Shown: positions 47,721 through 57,481, counted from the first letter of the stretch. The stretch: DNA of 64,000 nucleotides from JAEUMG01 sp963805405 (GCA_963805405.1 CAWDUC010000020.1:124001-188000), one strand, 5' to 3'. The notes: generated from the letters alone by a model not told the origin. Program-made: numbers and translations.

Positions 47721-49112
47721 TTGGCCAAGGCCCTATCCAGTTTTGTCTGCCAGTCCTGTGGTGCTGTACATGCCAAGTGGTCGGGCCGCTGCGACAATTG
47801 CGGCGCCTGGAACAGCATCGTCGAAGAGGCGGCCGGAATACCGGCGTCGGGCGCCAAGGGTGCGAGCCTGCCCAAGGGGCGCTCGAGCAAGCTTGTCGGC
47901 CTCACGGGCGGCGAGCCGCAGCCACCACGGCTCATCACCGGCATCGGCGAACTGGATCGTGTTGCAGGCGGCGGTTTCGTGCCGGGCTCGGCGGTCTTGA
48001 TCGGCGGCGATCCAGGTATCGGCAAGTCGACATTGCTGCTGCAGGCGCTGGCCCAAATGGCGCGCAAGGGCCATCGGGTGATCTATGTGTCCGGCGAAGA
48101 AGCGATCGCCCAGGTACGCCTGCGTGCCGAGCGCTTGAAACTCCAGGATTCGCCATTGCTGCTCGCCACCGAAACCAATGTCTCCGATATCCTCGCGACT
48201 TTGGAAGCGGATGGCCGGCCCGCGGTGACGGTGATCGATTCGGTTCAGACCATGTGGTCGCCGATCATCGAAGCCGCTCCTGGCAGCGTGTCACAGCTCA
48301 AGGCGGCATCGGAGGCACTGATCCGTTATGCCAAGCAAAAGGGAACCGCGGTTCTGCTGGTCGGCCATGTGACCAAGGAAGGCCAGATCGCCGGGCCGAA
48401 AGTGATCGAGCACATGGTCGATACCGTGCTCTATTTCGAAGGCGATCGCGGCCATCAGTATCGCATCCTGCGGGCGGTCAAGAACCGGTTCGGCCCGACC
48501 GATGAGATCGGCGTCTTCGAGATGTCGGATGGCGGCCTCGCCGAAGTCACCAATCCATCGCGCCTCTTCATGGGCTCCGGCCAGCATGCGACGCCAGGGG
48601 CGGCGATCTTTGCCGGCATGGAAGGCACGCGGCCGCTTCTGATCGAGGTTCAGGCGCTGGTCGCGCAATCGGTGCTGGGTACACCGCGCCGCACGACGGT
48701 CGGCTGGGATTCAAACCGTCTGGCAATGATCCTCGCAGTGCTCGATGCCCGCGCCGGAGTCCAGACGGGGATGCAGGATGTCTATCTCAATGTCGCAGGC
48801 GGCCTCAAAGTGCGTGAGCCGGCGGCCGACCTTGCCGCAGCGGCGGCGCTCCTTTCCTCGTTGACGGGGACTGTCATTCCGGCAGGAACGGCGATCTTCG
48901 GGGAGATAGCGCTGTCGGGCGGCATCAGGCCGGTCGGGCAAACCGAATCCCGCCTCAAGGAAGCCCAAAAGCTCGGGCTAAAGGAAGCGGTCATCGCGGC
49001 GTCTAGCGAGGTTCCGGCTGTCAAAGGCCTCAAAATCAGGACTGTTGAGAGTGTTGCGGATCTCGTCGCCTGGACCGCTTCCCAGGCCAGGGGTCTGTCA
49101 CGAATCGCCTAG
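47721..49112 (+). CDS. radA: DNA repair protein RadA
   Basis: RadA promotes branch migration in recombination. The 463-residue protein has the zinc motif FVCQSCGAVHAKW and GRCDNCGAW, Walker A LIGGDPGIGKSTLL, the RadA-specific KNRFGPTDEIG, and a C-terminal Lon-protease-like domain (YLNVAGGLKVREPAADLAAA, then GEIALSGGIRPV). The start is the TTG at 47721, giving MAKALSSFVCQSC, with GAGG upstream; the frame upstream is not conserved. It is followed by cvpA and purF, the usual alphaproteobacterial order. Confidence 0.94.
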   Translation: MAKALSSFVCQSCGAVHAKWSGRCDNCGAWNSIVEEAAGIPASGAKGASLPKGRSSKLVGLTGGEPQPPRLITGIGELDRVAGGGFVPGSAVLIGGDPGIGKSTLLLQALAQMARKGHRVIYVSGEEAIAQVRLRAERLKLQDSPLLLATETNVSDILATLEADGRPAVTVIDSVQTMWSPIIEAAPGSVSQLKAASEALIRYAKQKGTAVLLVGHVTKEGQIAGPKVIEHMVDTVLYFEGDRGHQYRILRAVKNRFGPTDEIGVFEMSDGGLAEVTNPSRLFMGSGQHATPGAAIFAGMEGTRPLLIEVQALVAQSVLGTPRRTTVGWDSNRLAMILAVLDARAGVQTGMQDVYLNVAGGLKVREPAADLAAAAALLSSLTGTVIPAGTAIFGEIALSGGIRPVGQTESRLKEAQKLGLKEAVIAASSEVPAVKGLKIRTVESVADLVAWTASQARGLSRIA

Positions 49113-49165
49113 TACCGTGTCATAAAGCTGCCTATAAGGACCCCTGTTTCCAGGATCGACGGCCA

Positions 49166-49870
49166 ATGCCTTTTCAGCTTCTCGATTTGATTCTCGTTGC
49201 CATCATGCTCGTATCCGGGCTGCTGGCACTGATGCGGGGCTTCACCCGCGAAGTCCTGTCCCTGGTGGCCTGGGGTTGTGCGGCGGCGGCGGCGTTCTTC
49301 GCCATCCACACGCAGAGCCTGCTCGATCTCGCCAATCAGTACATCAAGCCGGAGATCGCCGCGAAGATCGCGGTGGCGGGCGGTGTCTTCATCGTGGTGC
49401 TGATCATCATCTCGATCATCAGCGTGAAGCTTTCCGACCTTGTCGTCGATTCAGCCGTGGGCGTGTTCGACCGCACATTGGGATTTGCCTATGGGCTCGT
49501 TCGCGGGCTCGTCCTCGTGGTCATCGCCTACATGATCTACAGCTACCTCGTGCCGCCCGACCGGCAATATGCCGGGGTGCGCGAAGCCCATTCACTGCCG
49601 ATCATCCTATCGGTCGCCGAAATGGTGAAATCGGTAATCCCGCCCGACATCGCCGAATCCATCACCAACGCCACCAATGTCGGCTCGGGCGGCGGGCAGA
49701 AGACGGAACCCACCACAACGGGAGAGACGGGACAACCGGACCAGCCGGAACAGCCCGGCTACCAGGGTGACGAAACACAAGGGTTGGACCAGCTCATACA
49801 GGGCGGCCAAGGGGGACAAACGGATGGCGGCCAGCAGCCGTCCTTCGGCGGACAAACCAATCCCAATTGA
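49166..49870 (+). CDS. cvpA: CvpA family membrane protein
   Basis: This 234-residue inner-membrane protein has four hydrophobic segments and the CvpA pattern: LLDLILVAIMLVSGLLALMRGF, FTREVLSLVAWGCAAAAAFF and DRTLGFAYGLVRGLVLVVI. The C-terminal 60 residues are disordered and rich in Gly, Gln and Pro. In E. coli CvpA is needed for colicin V production; its general role in envelope function is unclear. It stands between radA and purF, a conserved place. Confidence 0.9.
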   Translation: MPFQLLDLILVAIMLVSGLLALMRGFTREVLSLVAWGCAAAAAFFAIHTQSLLDLANQYIKPEIAAKIAVAGGVFIVVLIIISIISVKLSDLVVDSAVGVFDRTLGFAYGLVRGLVLVVIAYMIYSYLVPPDRQYAGVREAHSLPIILSVAEMVKSVIPPDIAESITNATNVGSGGGQKTEPTTTGETGQPDQPEQPGYQGDETQGLDQLIQGGQGGQTDGGQQPSFGGQTNPN

Positions 49871-49878
49871 GACGCGCG

Positions 49879-51351
49879 ATGCATCCAGCCGGACATGACG
49901 ATGATTTCGACCTCGATGGCGATCTCCTGCGGGAGGAGTGCGGAGTCTTCGGCATATTCGGGCATCCCGACGCCGCGGCGCTGACCGCGCTCGGCCTGCA
50001 TGCGCTCCAGCATCGCGGCCAGGAAGCCGCCGGCATGGTCTCCTATGACGGCGAGCGATTCCATTCGGAGCGCCGCCTCGGCCTCGTCGGCGATCATTTC
50101 TCGAGCGAGAAGATCATCGGACGCCTGCGCGGCAAGATGGCGCTCGGCCATGTCCGCTATTCGACGACCGGCGAGACGATATTGCGCAACGTGCAGCCGC
50201 TTTTCGCCGAACTCCATTCGGGCGGCCTTGCGGTTGCCCACAACGGCAATCTCACCAACGGCCTGACATTGCGTCGCGAACTCGTCTCGCAAGGTGCGAT
50301 CTGCCAGTCGACGTCCGATACCGAGGTGATCCTGCATCTCGTGGCGCGCTCGCAGAAGCCGCGCATCGTCGAGCGCTACATCGATGCCTTGCGGGCGCTC
50401 GAAGGCGCCTATTCGCTGGTGGCGCTCACCAACAAGAAGCTGATCGGCGCGCGTGATCCTCTCGGGCATCCGGCCGCTTGATCCTCGGCGAATTGAACGG
50501 TGCCTACATTCTCTGCTCGGAAACCTGCGCGCTCGACATCATCGGCGCGCGTTTCGTGCGCGAGGTCGAGAATGGCGAAGTCGTGGTGATTTCGGATGCA
50601 GGGGTCGAGTCTCTCAGGCCGTTTCCCAAGATGGCACCGCGACCTTGCATCTTCGAGTATATCTATTTCTCGCGGCCGGATTCAGTACTGGGCGGGCGTT
50701 CAGTCTATGAGGTGCGCAAGCAGATGGGCCGGCAATTGGCGCGGGAAGCCCCGGCCGATGTCGATGTCATCGTGCCGATCCCCGATTCGGGCGTGCCCGC
50801 GGCGCTTGGTTATGCGCGCGAACTCGATGTTCCTTTCGAGCTCGGCATCATCCGCAACCATTATGTTGGACGCACCTTCATCGAACCGACGCAGACGATC
50901 CGTTCGCTCGGAGTCAAGCTCAAGCATAATGCCAATCGCGCGGTGGTGCAGGGCAAGCGCATCCTGCTCGTCGATGATTCGCGTGGTGCGTGGCACGACC
51001 TCGGTGAAGATCGTGCGCATGATGTATGAAGCGGGGGCGCGCGAAGTGCATATGCGCGTCGCGAGCCCGCCGATCGCGTTTCCGGATTATTACGGCATCG
51101 ATACGCCGGAGCGGCAGTCGCTGCTCGCCGCGACGCACACGATCGAAGAGATGCGCGAATTCATGGGCGTCACCTCGCTCGCGTTCCTCTCGGTTGACGG
51201 TGTCTACAAGTCGGTTGGTTACGACCGCCGTGATCCGCATCGCCCGCAATTCACCGATCATTGCTTTACCGGCGATTATCCGACCCATCTCACCGATCTC
51301 GTTGGCGAATCGGCGAAGCAGCAATTGTCGCTCCTGGCCGAAGCCGGCTGA
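49879..51351 (+). CDS. purF: Amidophosphoribosyltransferase PurF, three frameshifts
   Basis: PurF catalyses the first step of purine synthesis. A propeptide of about 20 residues precedes the N-terminal nucleophile Cys in EECGVFGIFGHPDAAAL. The glutaminase domain follows (LHALQHRGQEAAGMVSYDG, GHVRYSTTG, VAHNGNLTNG) and then the phosphoribosyltransferase domain (VIVPIPDSGVPAALGYA, ILLVDDS). Frame changes near 50466, 50480 and 50982 are each repaired by deleting one base, restoring GARDPLGIRPLILGELNGA and DDSVVRGTTSVKIVRMMYEA. They cancel, so the start and end are in one frame. About 489 residues result. ATG 49879 is chosen; a TTG at 49867 is possible. The gene follows cvpA by eight bases. Confidence 0.93.
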
Positions 51352-51359
51352 CACTCATC

Positions 51360-52091
51360 GTGGAAAAGCCGCTCAAGGATAAAGTCGCCGTCGTCACCGG
51401 CGCATCGCGCGGCATCGGTCGCGAAATCGCGTTGGGATTGGTCGAACTCGGTGCGCATGTAATCGCCGTCGCGCGCACGCAAGGCGGCCTTGAAGAAATC
51501 GACGACGAGATCAAGCAGGCGGGCGGCAGCGCCACGCTGGTTCCGCTCGACCTCAAGGACTATGCCGGCATCGATCGGCTCGGCGCTGCGATCTATGATC
51601 GCTGGAAGAAGCTCGACATCCTGGTCGGCAATGCCGGCATTCTCGGCAAGCTCAGCCCGCTCGGCCATATCGATCCCAAGGTGTGGGATGACGTGATGGC
51701 GATCAATGTCACCGCCAATTGGCGGTTGATCCGGTCGCTCGATCCATTGTTGCGGCAGGCCGAGGCGGGGAGGGCGATCTTCGTCACTTCGGGCCTCGCG
51801 CATCGCTGCTGGGCCTATTGGGGCGCCTATTCGGTTTCGAAAGCGGCGCTTGAGGCGATGGTCAAGACCTATGCCGCCGAGCTCGAAAAGACCAATGTGC
51901 GGGCCAATTTGTTCAGTCCCGGCGCCACGGCGACCCGGATGCGCGCGCAGGCCATGCCCGGCGAAGATCCCGACACCTTGCCGAATGCGCGCGAAGTTGC
52001 GCGCTCCATGCTCTCCATGTGCCACCCGGTCTTTACCGACAACGGCGCAACGCATAAATACTCAGCGGACGGACTTTTCAAGGTTGCCTGA
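51360..52091 (+). CDS. Short-chain dehydrogenase/reductase
   Basis: This NAD(P)-dependent oxidoreductase of the classical SDR type has 243 residues. It has VAVVTGASRGIGREIALGL at the N-terminus, LVGNAGILG (the NAG motif), the catalytic Ser in FVTSGLAHR and the Tyr-Lys pair in YWGAYSVSKAALEAM. GTG 51360 starts eight bases after the purF stop and gives the normal length. SDR genes in this place next to purF are common in Hyphomicrobiales; the substrate is unknown. The stop overlaps the next gene's ATG by one base. Confidence 0.87.
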   Translation: MEKPLKDKVAVVTGASRGIGREIALGLVELGAHVIAVARTQGGLEEIDDEIKQAGGSATLVPLDLKDYAGIDRLGAAIYDRWKKLDILVGNAGILGKLSPLGHIDPKVWDDVMAINVTANWRLIRSLDPLLRQAEAGRAIFVTSGLAHRCWAYWGAYSVSKAALEAMVKTYAAELEKTNVRANLFSPGATATRMRAQAMPGEDPDTLPNAREVARSMLSMCHPVFTDNGATHKYSADGLFKVA

Positions 52092-52861
52092 TGAGTGACG
52101 ATCAACGCATTGCCGAAGCTTTGGCCGCGGGACGGAAGTCCGGCGAAAAGCTTGCCGTCTATCCAGGGCCGACGCCGCGCGACAAGGCGCACGCATTCGC
52201 CATCCAGACCATGGCGCGCGAGCTTCTCGGCTGGGAGCGGGTCGGTTGGAAAGTCGGTTGCACAAGTCTCCGGGCGCAAGAATCGCTCGGCACCAATGCG
52301 CCGTTTCCCGGCTCACTCTATCGCGAGCGTCTCTTCGAGACCGGCTGTCAAATTTCAACACACAAGTCCAATTCGCGGGTGACGGAGCCAGAGATCGCCT
52401 TCACCTTGGCGCGCGATCTCAAGGCGCGCGGCAAGGCCTATGACGTGGCCGAAGTGCTGGCGGCGGTCGAGTCAGTTCATCCCTCGATCGAAATCGTCAA
52501 TCCGCGCCTGCCGAAAGGCTTCGGCGATGTCGTCGAATGGTATATTGCCGACGGCGCCCTCAATGACTCAATCGTTCTTGGCAAGCCTGCCAAGCCGTTG
52601 CCGCGCGATGCCTATGCAAATCTGCGCGTACAGGCGAAGCAGAATGGCAAGATTGTCGGCGAAGGGACCGGCGCCGAGGCGCTTGGCGGTCCGGAGATCG
52701 TGCTCACCTGGCTTGCCAATGATCTCATCGACAAGGGTCTGTACCTCCGCGCTGGCGATATCGTCTCGACGGGGGTTGTCGTAGGCGTATTTACTTCCAA
52801 TCTGGGTGATCGGGTCGAGGCCGATTACGATCACCTCGGCACGATCTCGGTGCAATTCTAA
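52091..52861 (+). CDS. 2-keto-4-pentenoate hydratase / fumarylacetoacetate hydrolase-like protein
   Basis: This 256-residue protein is of the MhpD/FAH type. It shows GWKVGCTSLRAQESLGTNAP near residue 52, the metal-site glutamates in RVTEPEIAFTLARDL, SIEIVNPRLPKGFGDVVEWY, and LRAGDIVSTGVVVGVF near the end, which is the family's typical closing motif. It probably hydrates a 2-keto-enoate or decarboxylates an oxo-acid; the exact substrate is not given. It is translationally coupled to the SDR gene upstream and followed after 12 bp by the Rrf2 regulator. Confidence 0.82.
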   Translation: MSDDQRIAEALAAGRKSGEKLAVYPGPTPRDKAHAFAIQTMARELLGWERVGWKVGCTSLRAQESLGTNAPFPGSLYRERLFETGCQISTHKSNSRVTEPEIAFTLARDLKARGKAYDVAEVLAAVESVHPSIEIVNPRLPKGFGDVVEWYIADGALNDSIVLGKPAKPLPRDAYANLRVQAKQNGKIVGEGTGAEALGGPEIVLTWLANDLIDKGLYLRAGDIVSTGVVVGVFTSNLGDRVEADYDHLGTISVQF

Positions 52862-52873
52862 CGAGGTGAACGG

Positions 52874-53356
52874 ATGATCTCGCAGCGGGCTCGCTATGCT
52901 TTCAAGGCGCTGTTCCGCCTGGCGCGGGCTGGCGTCGGCGAGTCCATGCAGATCAAGGATATCTGCGAGGCCGACCAAATTCCGCGGCCGTTTCTCGAGC
53001 AGATCCTTCTCGAACTGAAGCGCTCCGGGTTTCTCGGCAGCCGGCGCGGCAAGGAAGGCGGCTACTTCCTCTTGCGCGATCCTGCCCAGATCACCATCGC
53101 GTCGGTGTTGCGACTTCTGGATGGACCGTTCGCGCCTTTGCCCTGCTTGTCGAAAACCGCCTATCGCCGCTGTGATGACTGCGCAAACGAGTCGACTTGC
53201 GACCTGAAGCGCGTCTTTGCCGAGGTCTATGGCAAGATGCTCAATGTGTTTGAAAGCCAAACCCTGGCGAGTGCAATGCGAGCAGGTGATGTTACCGTTC
53301 CGCCGGCGCGAGGCGTCCAACGCAAGCAGCCGGTACCCGCCGGTAGCGCCAGCTAA
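52874..53356 (+). CDS. Rrf2 family transcriptional regulator (sulfur type)
   Basis: This 160-residue winged-helix regulator of the Rrf2 family begins ISQRARYAFKALFRLAR and continues MQIKDICEADQIPRPFLEQI, GSRRGKEGGYFLLRDP and a Cys cluster (CLSKTAYRRCDDCANESTC) in the place of the iron-sulfur loop of IscR. Because it lies 113 bp before a sulfate ABC operon on the same strand, a CymR-like role in controlling sulfate uptake is likely. Whether the cysteines bind a cluster is not known; four are available. Confidence 0.87.
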   Translation: MISQRARYAFKALFRLARAGVGESMQIKDICEADQIPRPFLEQILLELKRSGFLGSRRGKEGGYFLLRDPAQITIASVLRLLDGPFAPLPCLSKTAYRRCDDCANESTCDLKRVFAEVYGKMLNVFESQTLASAMRAGDVTVPPARGVQRKQPVPAGSAS

Positions 53357-53409
53357 ATCTCAATTATTTCAGTAGCTTGGGCTAGTTCTTAAAGATTGTC
53401 AATTTCTTT

Positions 53410-53437
53410 GTTGATCTTGTTGACCAAACCGATCAAC
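53410..53437 (+). promoter_or_regulatory. Inverted repeat before the sulfate operon (candidate Rrf2 operator)
   Basis: GTTGATC (53410-53416) and GATCAAC (53431-53437) form a perfect inverted repeat with a 14-base spacer containing TTGACC. The site ends 31 bases before the sbp start codon, in the gap between the Rrf2 gene and the operon it probably controls. No convincing -10 hexamer could be fixed. The regulator assignment is inference from position. Confidence 0.45.
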
Positions 53438-53468
53438 ATAGTGAGCAATGCAGTTAAGGAGCGGTCCC

Positions 53469-54494
53469 ATGAAATCCAAAAAATCCCTGATCCGCAGATT
53501 GGCCGGCGTAGTCGCCGGTGCATCATTGATCCTGAGCGCGACAGCCGCCGGCGCCGTCGACCTGCTCAACGTTTCCTACGATCCGACCCGTGAATTCTAC
53601 AAAGCCTTCAACGAAGCTTTCGCCGCCGACTGGAAGGCCAAGACCGGCGAGGATGTGGCCATCAAGCAATCGCATGGCGGCTCCGGCAAGCAGGCGCGCG
53701 CCGTGATCGACGGTCTCGATGCCGATGTCGTGACCCTGGCGCTCGCCTATGACATCGACCAGGTCGCCGCCAAGACGGGCAAGATCCCCGCCGATTGGCA
53801 GGCGCGGCTTCCTCACAACAGCGCGCCTTATACTTCGACGATCGTCTTCCTGGTGCGTGCCGGCAATCCGAAAGGCATCCAGGACTGGGGCGACCTCGCG
53901 AAACAGGGAGTCTCGGTTATCACACCGAATCCCAAGACCTCGGGCGGCGCACGCTGGAACTATCTTGCGGGCTGGGCCTGGGCAGCCGGTCCCAATGACG
54001 ATGAGGCGAAGGCCAAGGAATACATCGCCGATCTCTACCGCAACGTTCCGGTGCTCGATACCGGCGCGCGTGGTTCGACCACCACTTTCGCGCAGCGCGA
54101 AATCGGTGACGTGCTGATCACCTGGGAAAACGAAGCCTATCTCGTTCTTGAGGAATTTGGCGCCGACAAGTTCGAAGTGGTGACACCTGCCAACTCGATC
54201 CTGGCCGAACCGCCAGTGGCGCTTGTCGACGGCAATGTCGATGCCAAGGGTACGCGCAAAGTGGCGGAGGCCTACCTTCAATTCCTCTACGGCCCGGAGG
54301 GCCAGAAGCTTGCCGCCAAGAATCATTACCGCCCGGTTTCGCCTGAACTCGCCGACCCGGCTGATCTGAAGCAGTTCAAGGATATCAAGCTCGTCACCAT
54401 CGACGATCCGATCTTCGGCGGCTGGAAGAAAGCGCAGGAGACGCATTTCGCCGATGGCGGCCTGTTCGACCAACTCTACAAGCCGACCCAGTGA
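53469..54494 (+). CDS. Sulfate/thiosulfate ABC transporter substrate-binding protein
   Basis: This 341-residue periplasmic protein has a signal peptide (RRLAGVVAGASLILSATAAGA) and the Sbp/CysP body: LLNVSYDPTREFYKAFNEAF, KQSHGGSGKQARAVIDGLDA, VITPNPKTSGGARWNYLAGW and LITWENEAYLVLEEFG. It binds sulfate or thiosulfate and delivers it to the CysTWA complex encoded downstream. The ATG at 53469 has AAGGAG-type sequence upstream; the longer frame is unsupported. It is the first gene of the operon. Confidence 0.93.
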   Translation: MKSKKSLIRRLAGVVAGASLILSATAAGAVDLLNVSYDPTREFYKAFNEAFAADWKAKTGEDVAIKQSHGGSGKQARAVIDGLDADVVTLALAYDIDQVAAKTGKIPADWQARLPHNSAPYTSTIVFLVRAGNPKGIQDWGDLAKQGVSVITPNPKTSGGARWNYLAGWAWAAGPNDDEAKAKEYIADLYRNVPVLDTGARGSTTTFAQREIGDVLITWENEAYLVLEEFGADKFEVVTPANSILAEPPVALVDGNVDAKGTRKVAEAYLQFLYGPEGQKLAAKNHYRPVSPELADPADLKQFKDIKLVTIDDPIFGGWKKAQETHFADGGLFDQLYKPTQ

Positions 54495-54503
54495 TCACGG
54501 CAG

Positions 54504-55346
54504 ATGTCCTTAGCGATCGCACAGCGCAGCAGGAGCGTCATACCGGGCTTCGGTATGACGCTCGGCTTCACGTTGACGGCATTGAGCCTCATCGTGCTGA
54601 TCCCGCTTGCAGCACTCGTGCTGCGCGCCGCATCCGTCGGGCCGCTTGAGTTCTGGCGGCTGGCGACGGAAGAGCGCACGCTTTCCGCGCTGACGCTTTC
54701 CTTCTCGACCGCCCTCGTTGCCGCGTCGATCAATGTCGTCTTCGGATTACTGGTCGCCTGGTGCCTGGTGCGTTACCGGTTTCCCGGCTCGGGCGTCATC
54801 AATGCGATGGTCGATCTGCCCTTTGCCTTGCCGACCGCGGTTGCGGGTATTGCTCTCACCGCGATCTATGCGCCCAATGGCTGGGTTGGCCAGGTCGCCC
54901 AGGCTTTAGGGCTTAAGATCGCCTTCACGCCGCTCGGCATCATCATCGCGCTCGCCTTCATCGGCCTGCCATTCGTCGTCCGCACCGTCCAGCCGGTGCT
55001 CGAGGAGATTGATCGCGAAATCGAAGAGGCAGCGGCGACGCTCGGCGCCACGCGCCTGCGCACCGCTTTCCAGGTCATCCTGCCGCCGGTCTTGCCGGCG
55101 CTGATCACCGGCTTTGCGCTCGCCTTTGCACGCGGTGTCGGCGAATACGGTTCCGTCATCTTCATCGCCGGCAACATCCCCGGCATATCCGAGATCGCGC
55201 CGCTCCTCATCGTCATCAAGCTCGAGGAATTCGACTATGGCGGCGCGACTGTCATCGCGACCATCATGCTCGCGGTTTCTTTCGTGATGCTCTTTGCGAT
55301 CAACGGGCTTCAATCCTGGAGCAGAGGGCGGCTCGGCCATGTCTAG
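54504..55346 (+). CDS. cysT: Sulfate ABC transporter permease CysT
   Basis: This 280-residue inner-membrane permease has six membrane segments and the family signature VDLPFALPTAVAGIALTAIY. The EAA loop is EIEEAAATLGATRLRTAFQV and the end is GEYGSVIFIAGNIPGISEIA, which is characteristic of CysT. It forms the translocation channel with CysW. The start codon follows the sbp stop by nine bases; its end overlaps the cysW start by eight bases, so translation is coupled. Confidence 0.93.
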   Translation: MSLAIAQRSRSVIPGFGMTLGFTLTALSLIVLIPLAALVLRAASVGPLEFWRLATEERTLSALTLSFSTALVAASINVVFGLLVAWCLVRYRFPGSGVINAMVDLPFALPTAVAGIALTAIYAPNGWVGQVAQALGLKIAFTPLGIIIALAFIGLPFVVRTVQPVLEEIDREIEEAAATLGATRLRTAFQVILPPVLPALITGFALAFARGVGEYGSVIFIAGNIPGISEIAPLLIVIKLEEFDYGGATVIATIMLAVSFVMLFAINGLQSWSRGRLGHV

Positions 55347-56211
55347 CGTCGCGATCACCTCTCCGTTGCCGGCGGCGCGCGGCATGTCGGAATCGAAATT
55401 TGTGCGGCGCGTTCTGATCGGCGTCGCGCTGCTATTCCTCTCTCTATTTCTTTTGCTGCCCTTGGTGATGGTTTTCGTGGAGGCGTTCCGGAAGGGGATC
55501 GGCGTCTATCTCGAAAATCTAGTCGAGCCTGACGCGCTATCCGCTATCAGATTGACGCTGCTCGTCGCGGCGATCGCGGTGCCGCTCAATGCCGTCATCG
55601 GCCTCTGCGCTGCATGGGCGATCTCGAAGTTCGAATTTCGTGGCAAGCAATTATTGATCAGCCTGATCGATCTGCCATTCTCCGTCTCGCCGGTTGTCTC
55701 GGGCCTCGTCTATGTGTTGCTGTTCAGCGCCCATTCCTGGCTCGGGCCTATTCTCAAGGCGAAGGGGATCGAGATCATCTTCGCGGTGCCTGGAATCGTG
55801 CTCGCGACGATCTTCGTCACTTTTCCTTTCGTCGCACGCGAACTCATTCCCTTGATGCAGTCGCAAGGCAGTGCCGAGGAAGAAGCGGCCCTGTCTCTTG
55901 GTGCGTCGAGCTGGCGCACGTTTTTCACAGTCACTTTGCCCAATGTGAAATGGGCGCTGCTCTACGGAGTGTTGCTCTGCAACGCGCGCGCCATGGGCGA
56001 ATTCGGCGCGGTGTCGGTCGTCTCCGGTCATATTCGTGGTGCTACCAACACCATGCCATTGCATGTCGAAATTCTCTACAATGAGTATAATTTTGTCGGA
56101 GCATTTGCGATCGCGTCACTGCTCGCGTTGCTCGCACTCGTCACGCTCGTCGCGAAATCGCTGTTGGAAGCGCGATACGGCGAGGAACTTGCAAATCGCA
56201 TCAAGCATTGA
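55339..56211 (+). CDS. cysW: Sulfate ABC transporter permease CysW
   Basis: This is the second permease subunit, 290 residues, with six membrane segments. It has IDLPFSVSPVVSGLVYVLLF, the EAA loop SAEEEAALSLGASSWRTFFT, and the CysW-type RAMGEFGAVSVVSGHIRGAT near the C-terminus followed by EILYNEYNFVGAFAIAS. ATG 55339 overlaps cysT by eight bases. It pairs with CysT in the inner membrane and is driven by CysA. Confidence 0.93.
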   Translation: MSSVAITSPLPAARGMSESKFVRRVLIGVALLFLSLFLLLPLVMVFVEAFRKGIGVYLENLVEPDALSAIRLTLLVAAIAVPLNAVIGLCAAWAISKFEFRGKQLLISLIDLPFSVSPVVSGLVYVLLFSAHSWLGPILKAKGIEIIFAVPGIVLATIFVTFPFVARELIPLMQSQGSAEEEAALSLGASSWRTFFTVTLPNVKWALLYGVLLCNARAMGEFGAVSVVSGHIRGATNTMPLHVEILYNEYNFVGAFAIASLLALLALVTLVAKSLLEARYGEELANRIKH

Positions 56212-56224
56212 GGGGGGCAGGAGC

Positions 56225-57352
56225 ATGTCCGTGTCGGTCCGCGCCGAACAGATCACCAAGAGTTTCAACGGCCATTCCGCCCTGCGCGGCGTGAACCTCG
56301 ATATTGCGTCGGGGGAATTGCTGGCGCTGCTGGGGCCTTCTGGATCCGGCAAGACAACATTGCTTCGCATCATCGCCGGGCTCGATTTCGCCGATAGCGG
56401 TAAAGTGCTGTTCGACGATCTCGACACCTCGGCCCTGTCGATCCAGGAGCGCAATATCGGCTTTGTGTTCCAGCATTATGCGCTGTTCCGGCATATGCGC
56501 GTCTTCGACAATATTGCTTTTGGATTGCGGGCTCGCCCACGCAATCGGCGCCCCAACGCGGCAACAATCCGCAAGACCGTCATGACGCTCCTCGATCTCG
56601 TGCAGCTTTCGGGTCTGGAAAATCGTTTTCCAGCGCAGCTTTCGGGTGGACAGCGGCAACGTGTGGCGCTGGCGCGTGCGCTCGCCATCGAGCCGCGCGT
56701 GCTCCTGCTCGATGAGCCGTTTGGCGCGCTCGACGCCAAGGTGCGCAAGGAATTGCGGCGCTGGCTGCGCGAACTTCATGACCGCACGGGTCACACGACG
56801 ATCTTCGTGACCCATGACCAGGAAGAGGCGCTGGAACTCGCCGATCGCGTGGCGATCCTGAATGAGGGCCAGATCGAGCAGATCGGCTCGGGTGATGATC
56901 TCCATGTCCGGCCTGCTTCGGCCTTCGTGCATCGCTTCGTCGGCAATTCCATCGAGCTTCCCGTGACGATCGCAGAGGGCCAGGCATGGTTTGATGGCAA
57001 ATCCGTTTATCCACTGCATGCCGGCGGTCAGGAAACCAGTACGAGCCTGTTCCTTCACCCCCATGATCTTCAGATTGTGGATGAGGGGCTGCACACGCTG
57101 CCTGCCACGGTTCTTGGAATCCGTCGTACCGGCAGCGGTCGTCGCGCCGATCTCGCACTCGGCAATGGCGGTCTTCGGGTTAATGTGGCGCTGCCGGCGG
57201 AGTTTGGGGTTGACCGTGGGGATACGGTTCATCTCCGCCTTGGCCATGCCACCGCCTTCACCGACAACGTCGTTCCCATGCCCCGGCAGCGCGGGGCTCC
57301 TGGTGGCCATCGCCCTGCCGTGTCGGCTGCGCGGCATCGCTGGGGTGCCTGA
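56225..57352 (+). CDS. cysA: Sulfate ABC transporter ATP-binding protein CysA
   Basis: This 375-residue ATPase of the sulfate importer has Walker A LLGPSGSGKTTLLRIIAGLD, Q-loop VFQHYALFRHMRVFDNIAFG, signature LSGGQRQRVALARALA, Walker B LLLDEPFGALDAKV and H-loop FVTHDQEEALELADR. A regulatory TOBE-like C-terminus follows (LFLHPHDLQIVDEG). ATG 56225 is preceded by GGGGGGCAGGAGC-type sequence. It completes the sbp-cysT-cysW-cysA operon, whose expression is probably set by the upstream Rrf2 protein. Confidence 0.94.
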   Translation: MSVSVRAEQITKSFNGHSALRGVNLDIASGELLALLGPSGSGKTTLLRIIAGLDFADSGKVLFDDLDTSALSIQERNIGFVFQHYALFRHMRVFDNIAFGLRARPRNRRPNAATIRKTVMTLLDLVQLSGLENRFPAQLSGGQRQRVALARALAIEPRVLLLDEPFGALDAKVRKELRRWLRELHDRTGHTTIFVTHDQEEALELADRVAILNEGQIEQIGSGDDLHVRPASAFVHRFVGNSIELPVTIAEGQAWFDGKSVYPLHAGGQETSTSLFLHPHDLQIVDEGLHTLPATVLGIRRTGSGRRADLALGNGGLRVNVALPAEFGVDRGDTVHLRLGHATAFTDNVVPMPRQRGAPGGHRPAVSAARHRWGA

Positions 57353-57481
57353 CGCTAGTTGGCGTCACATGCGCGCGATTGCGCATGCTGTGAGCGAATT
57401 CACAGGCTGCTTTTGTTCGCGCTATTGTCGTTTGCAACAGACGGCGAACACACGGTCGCTGGTCGCGGGGGAGAGCGGCGT

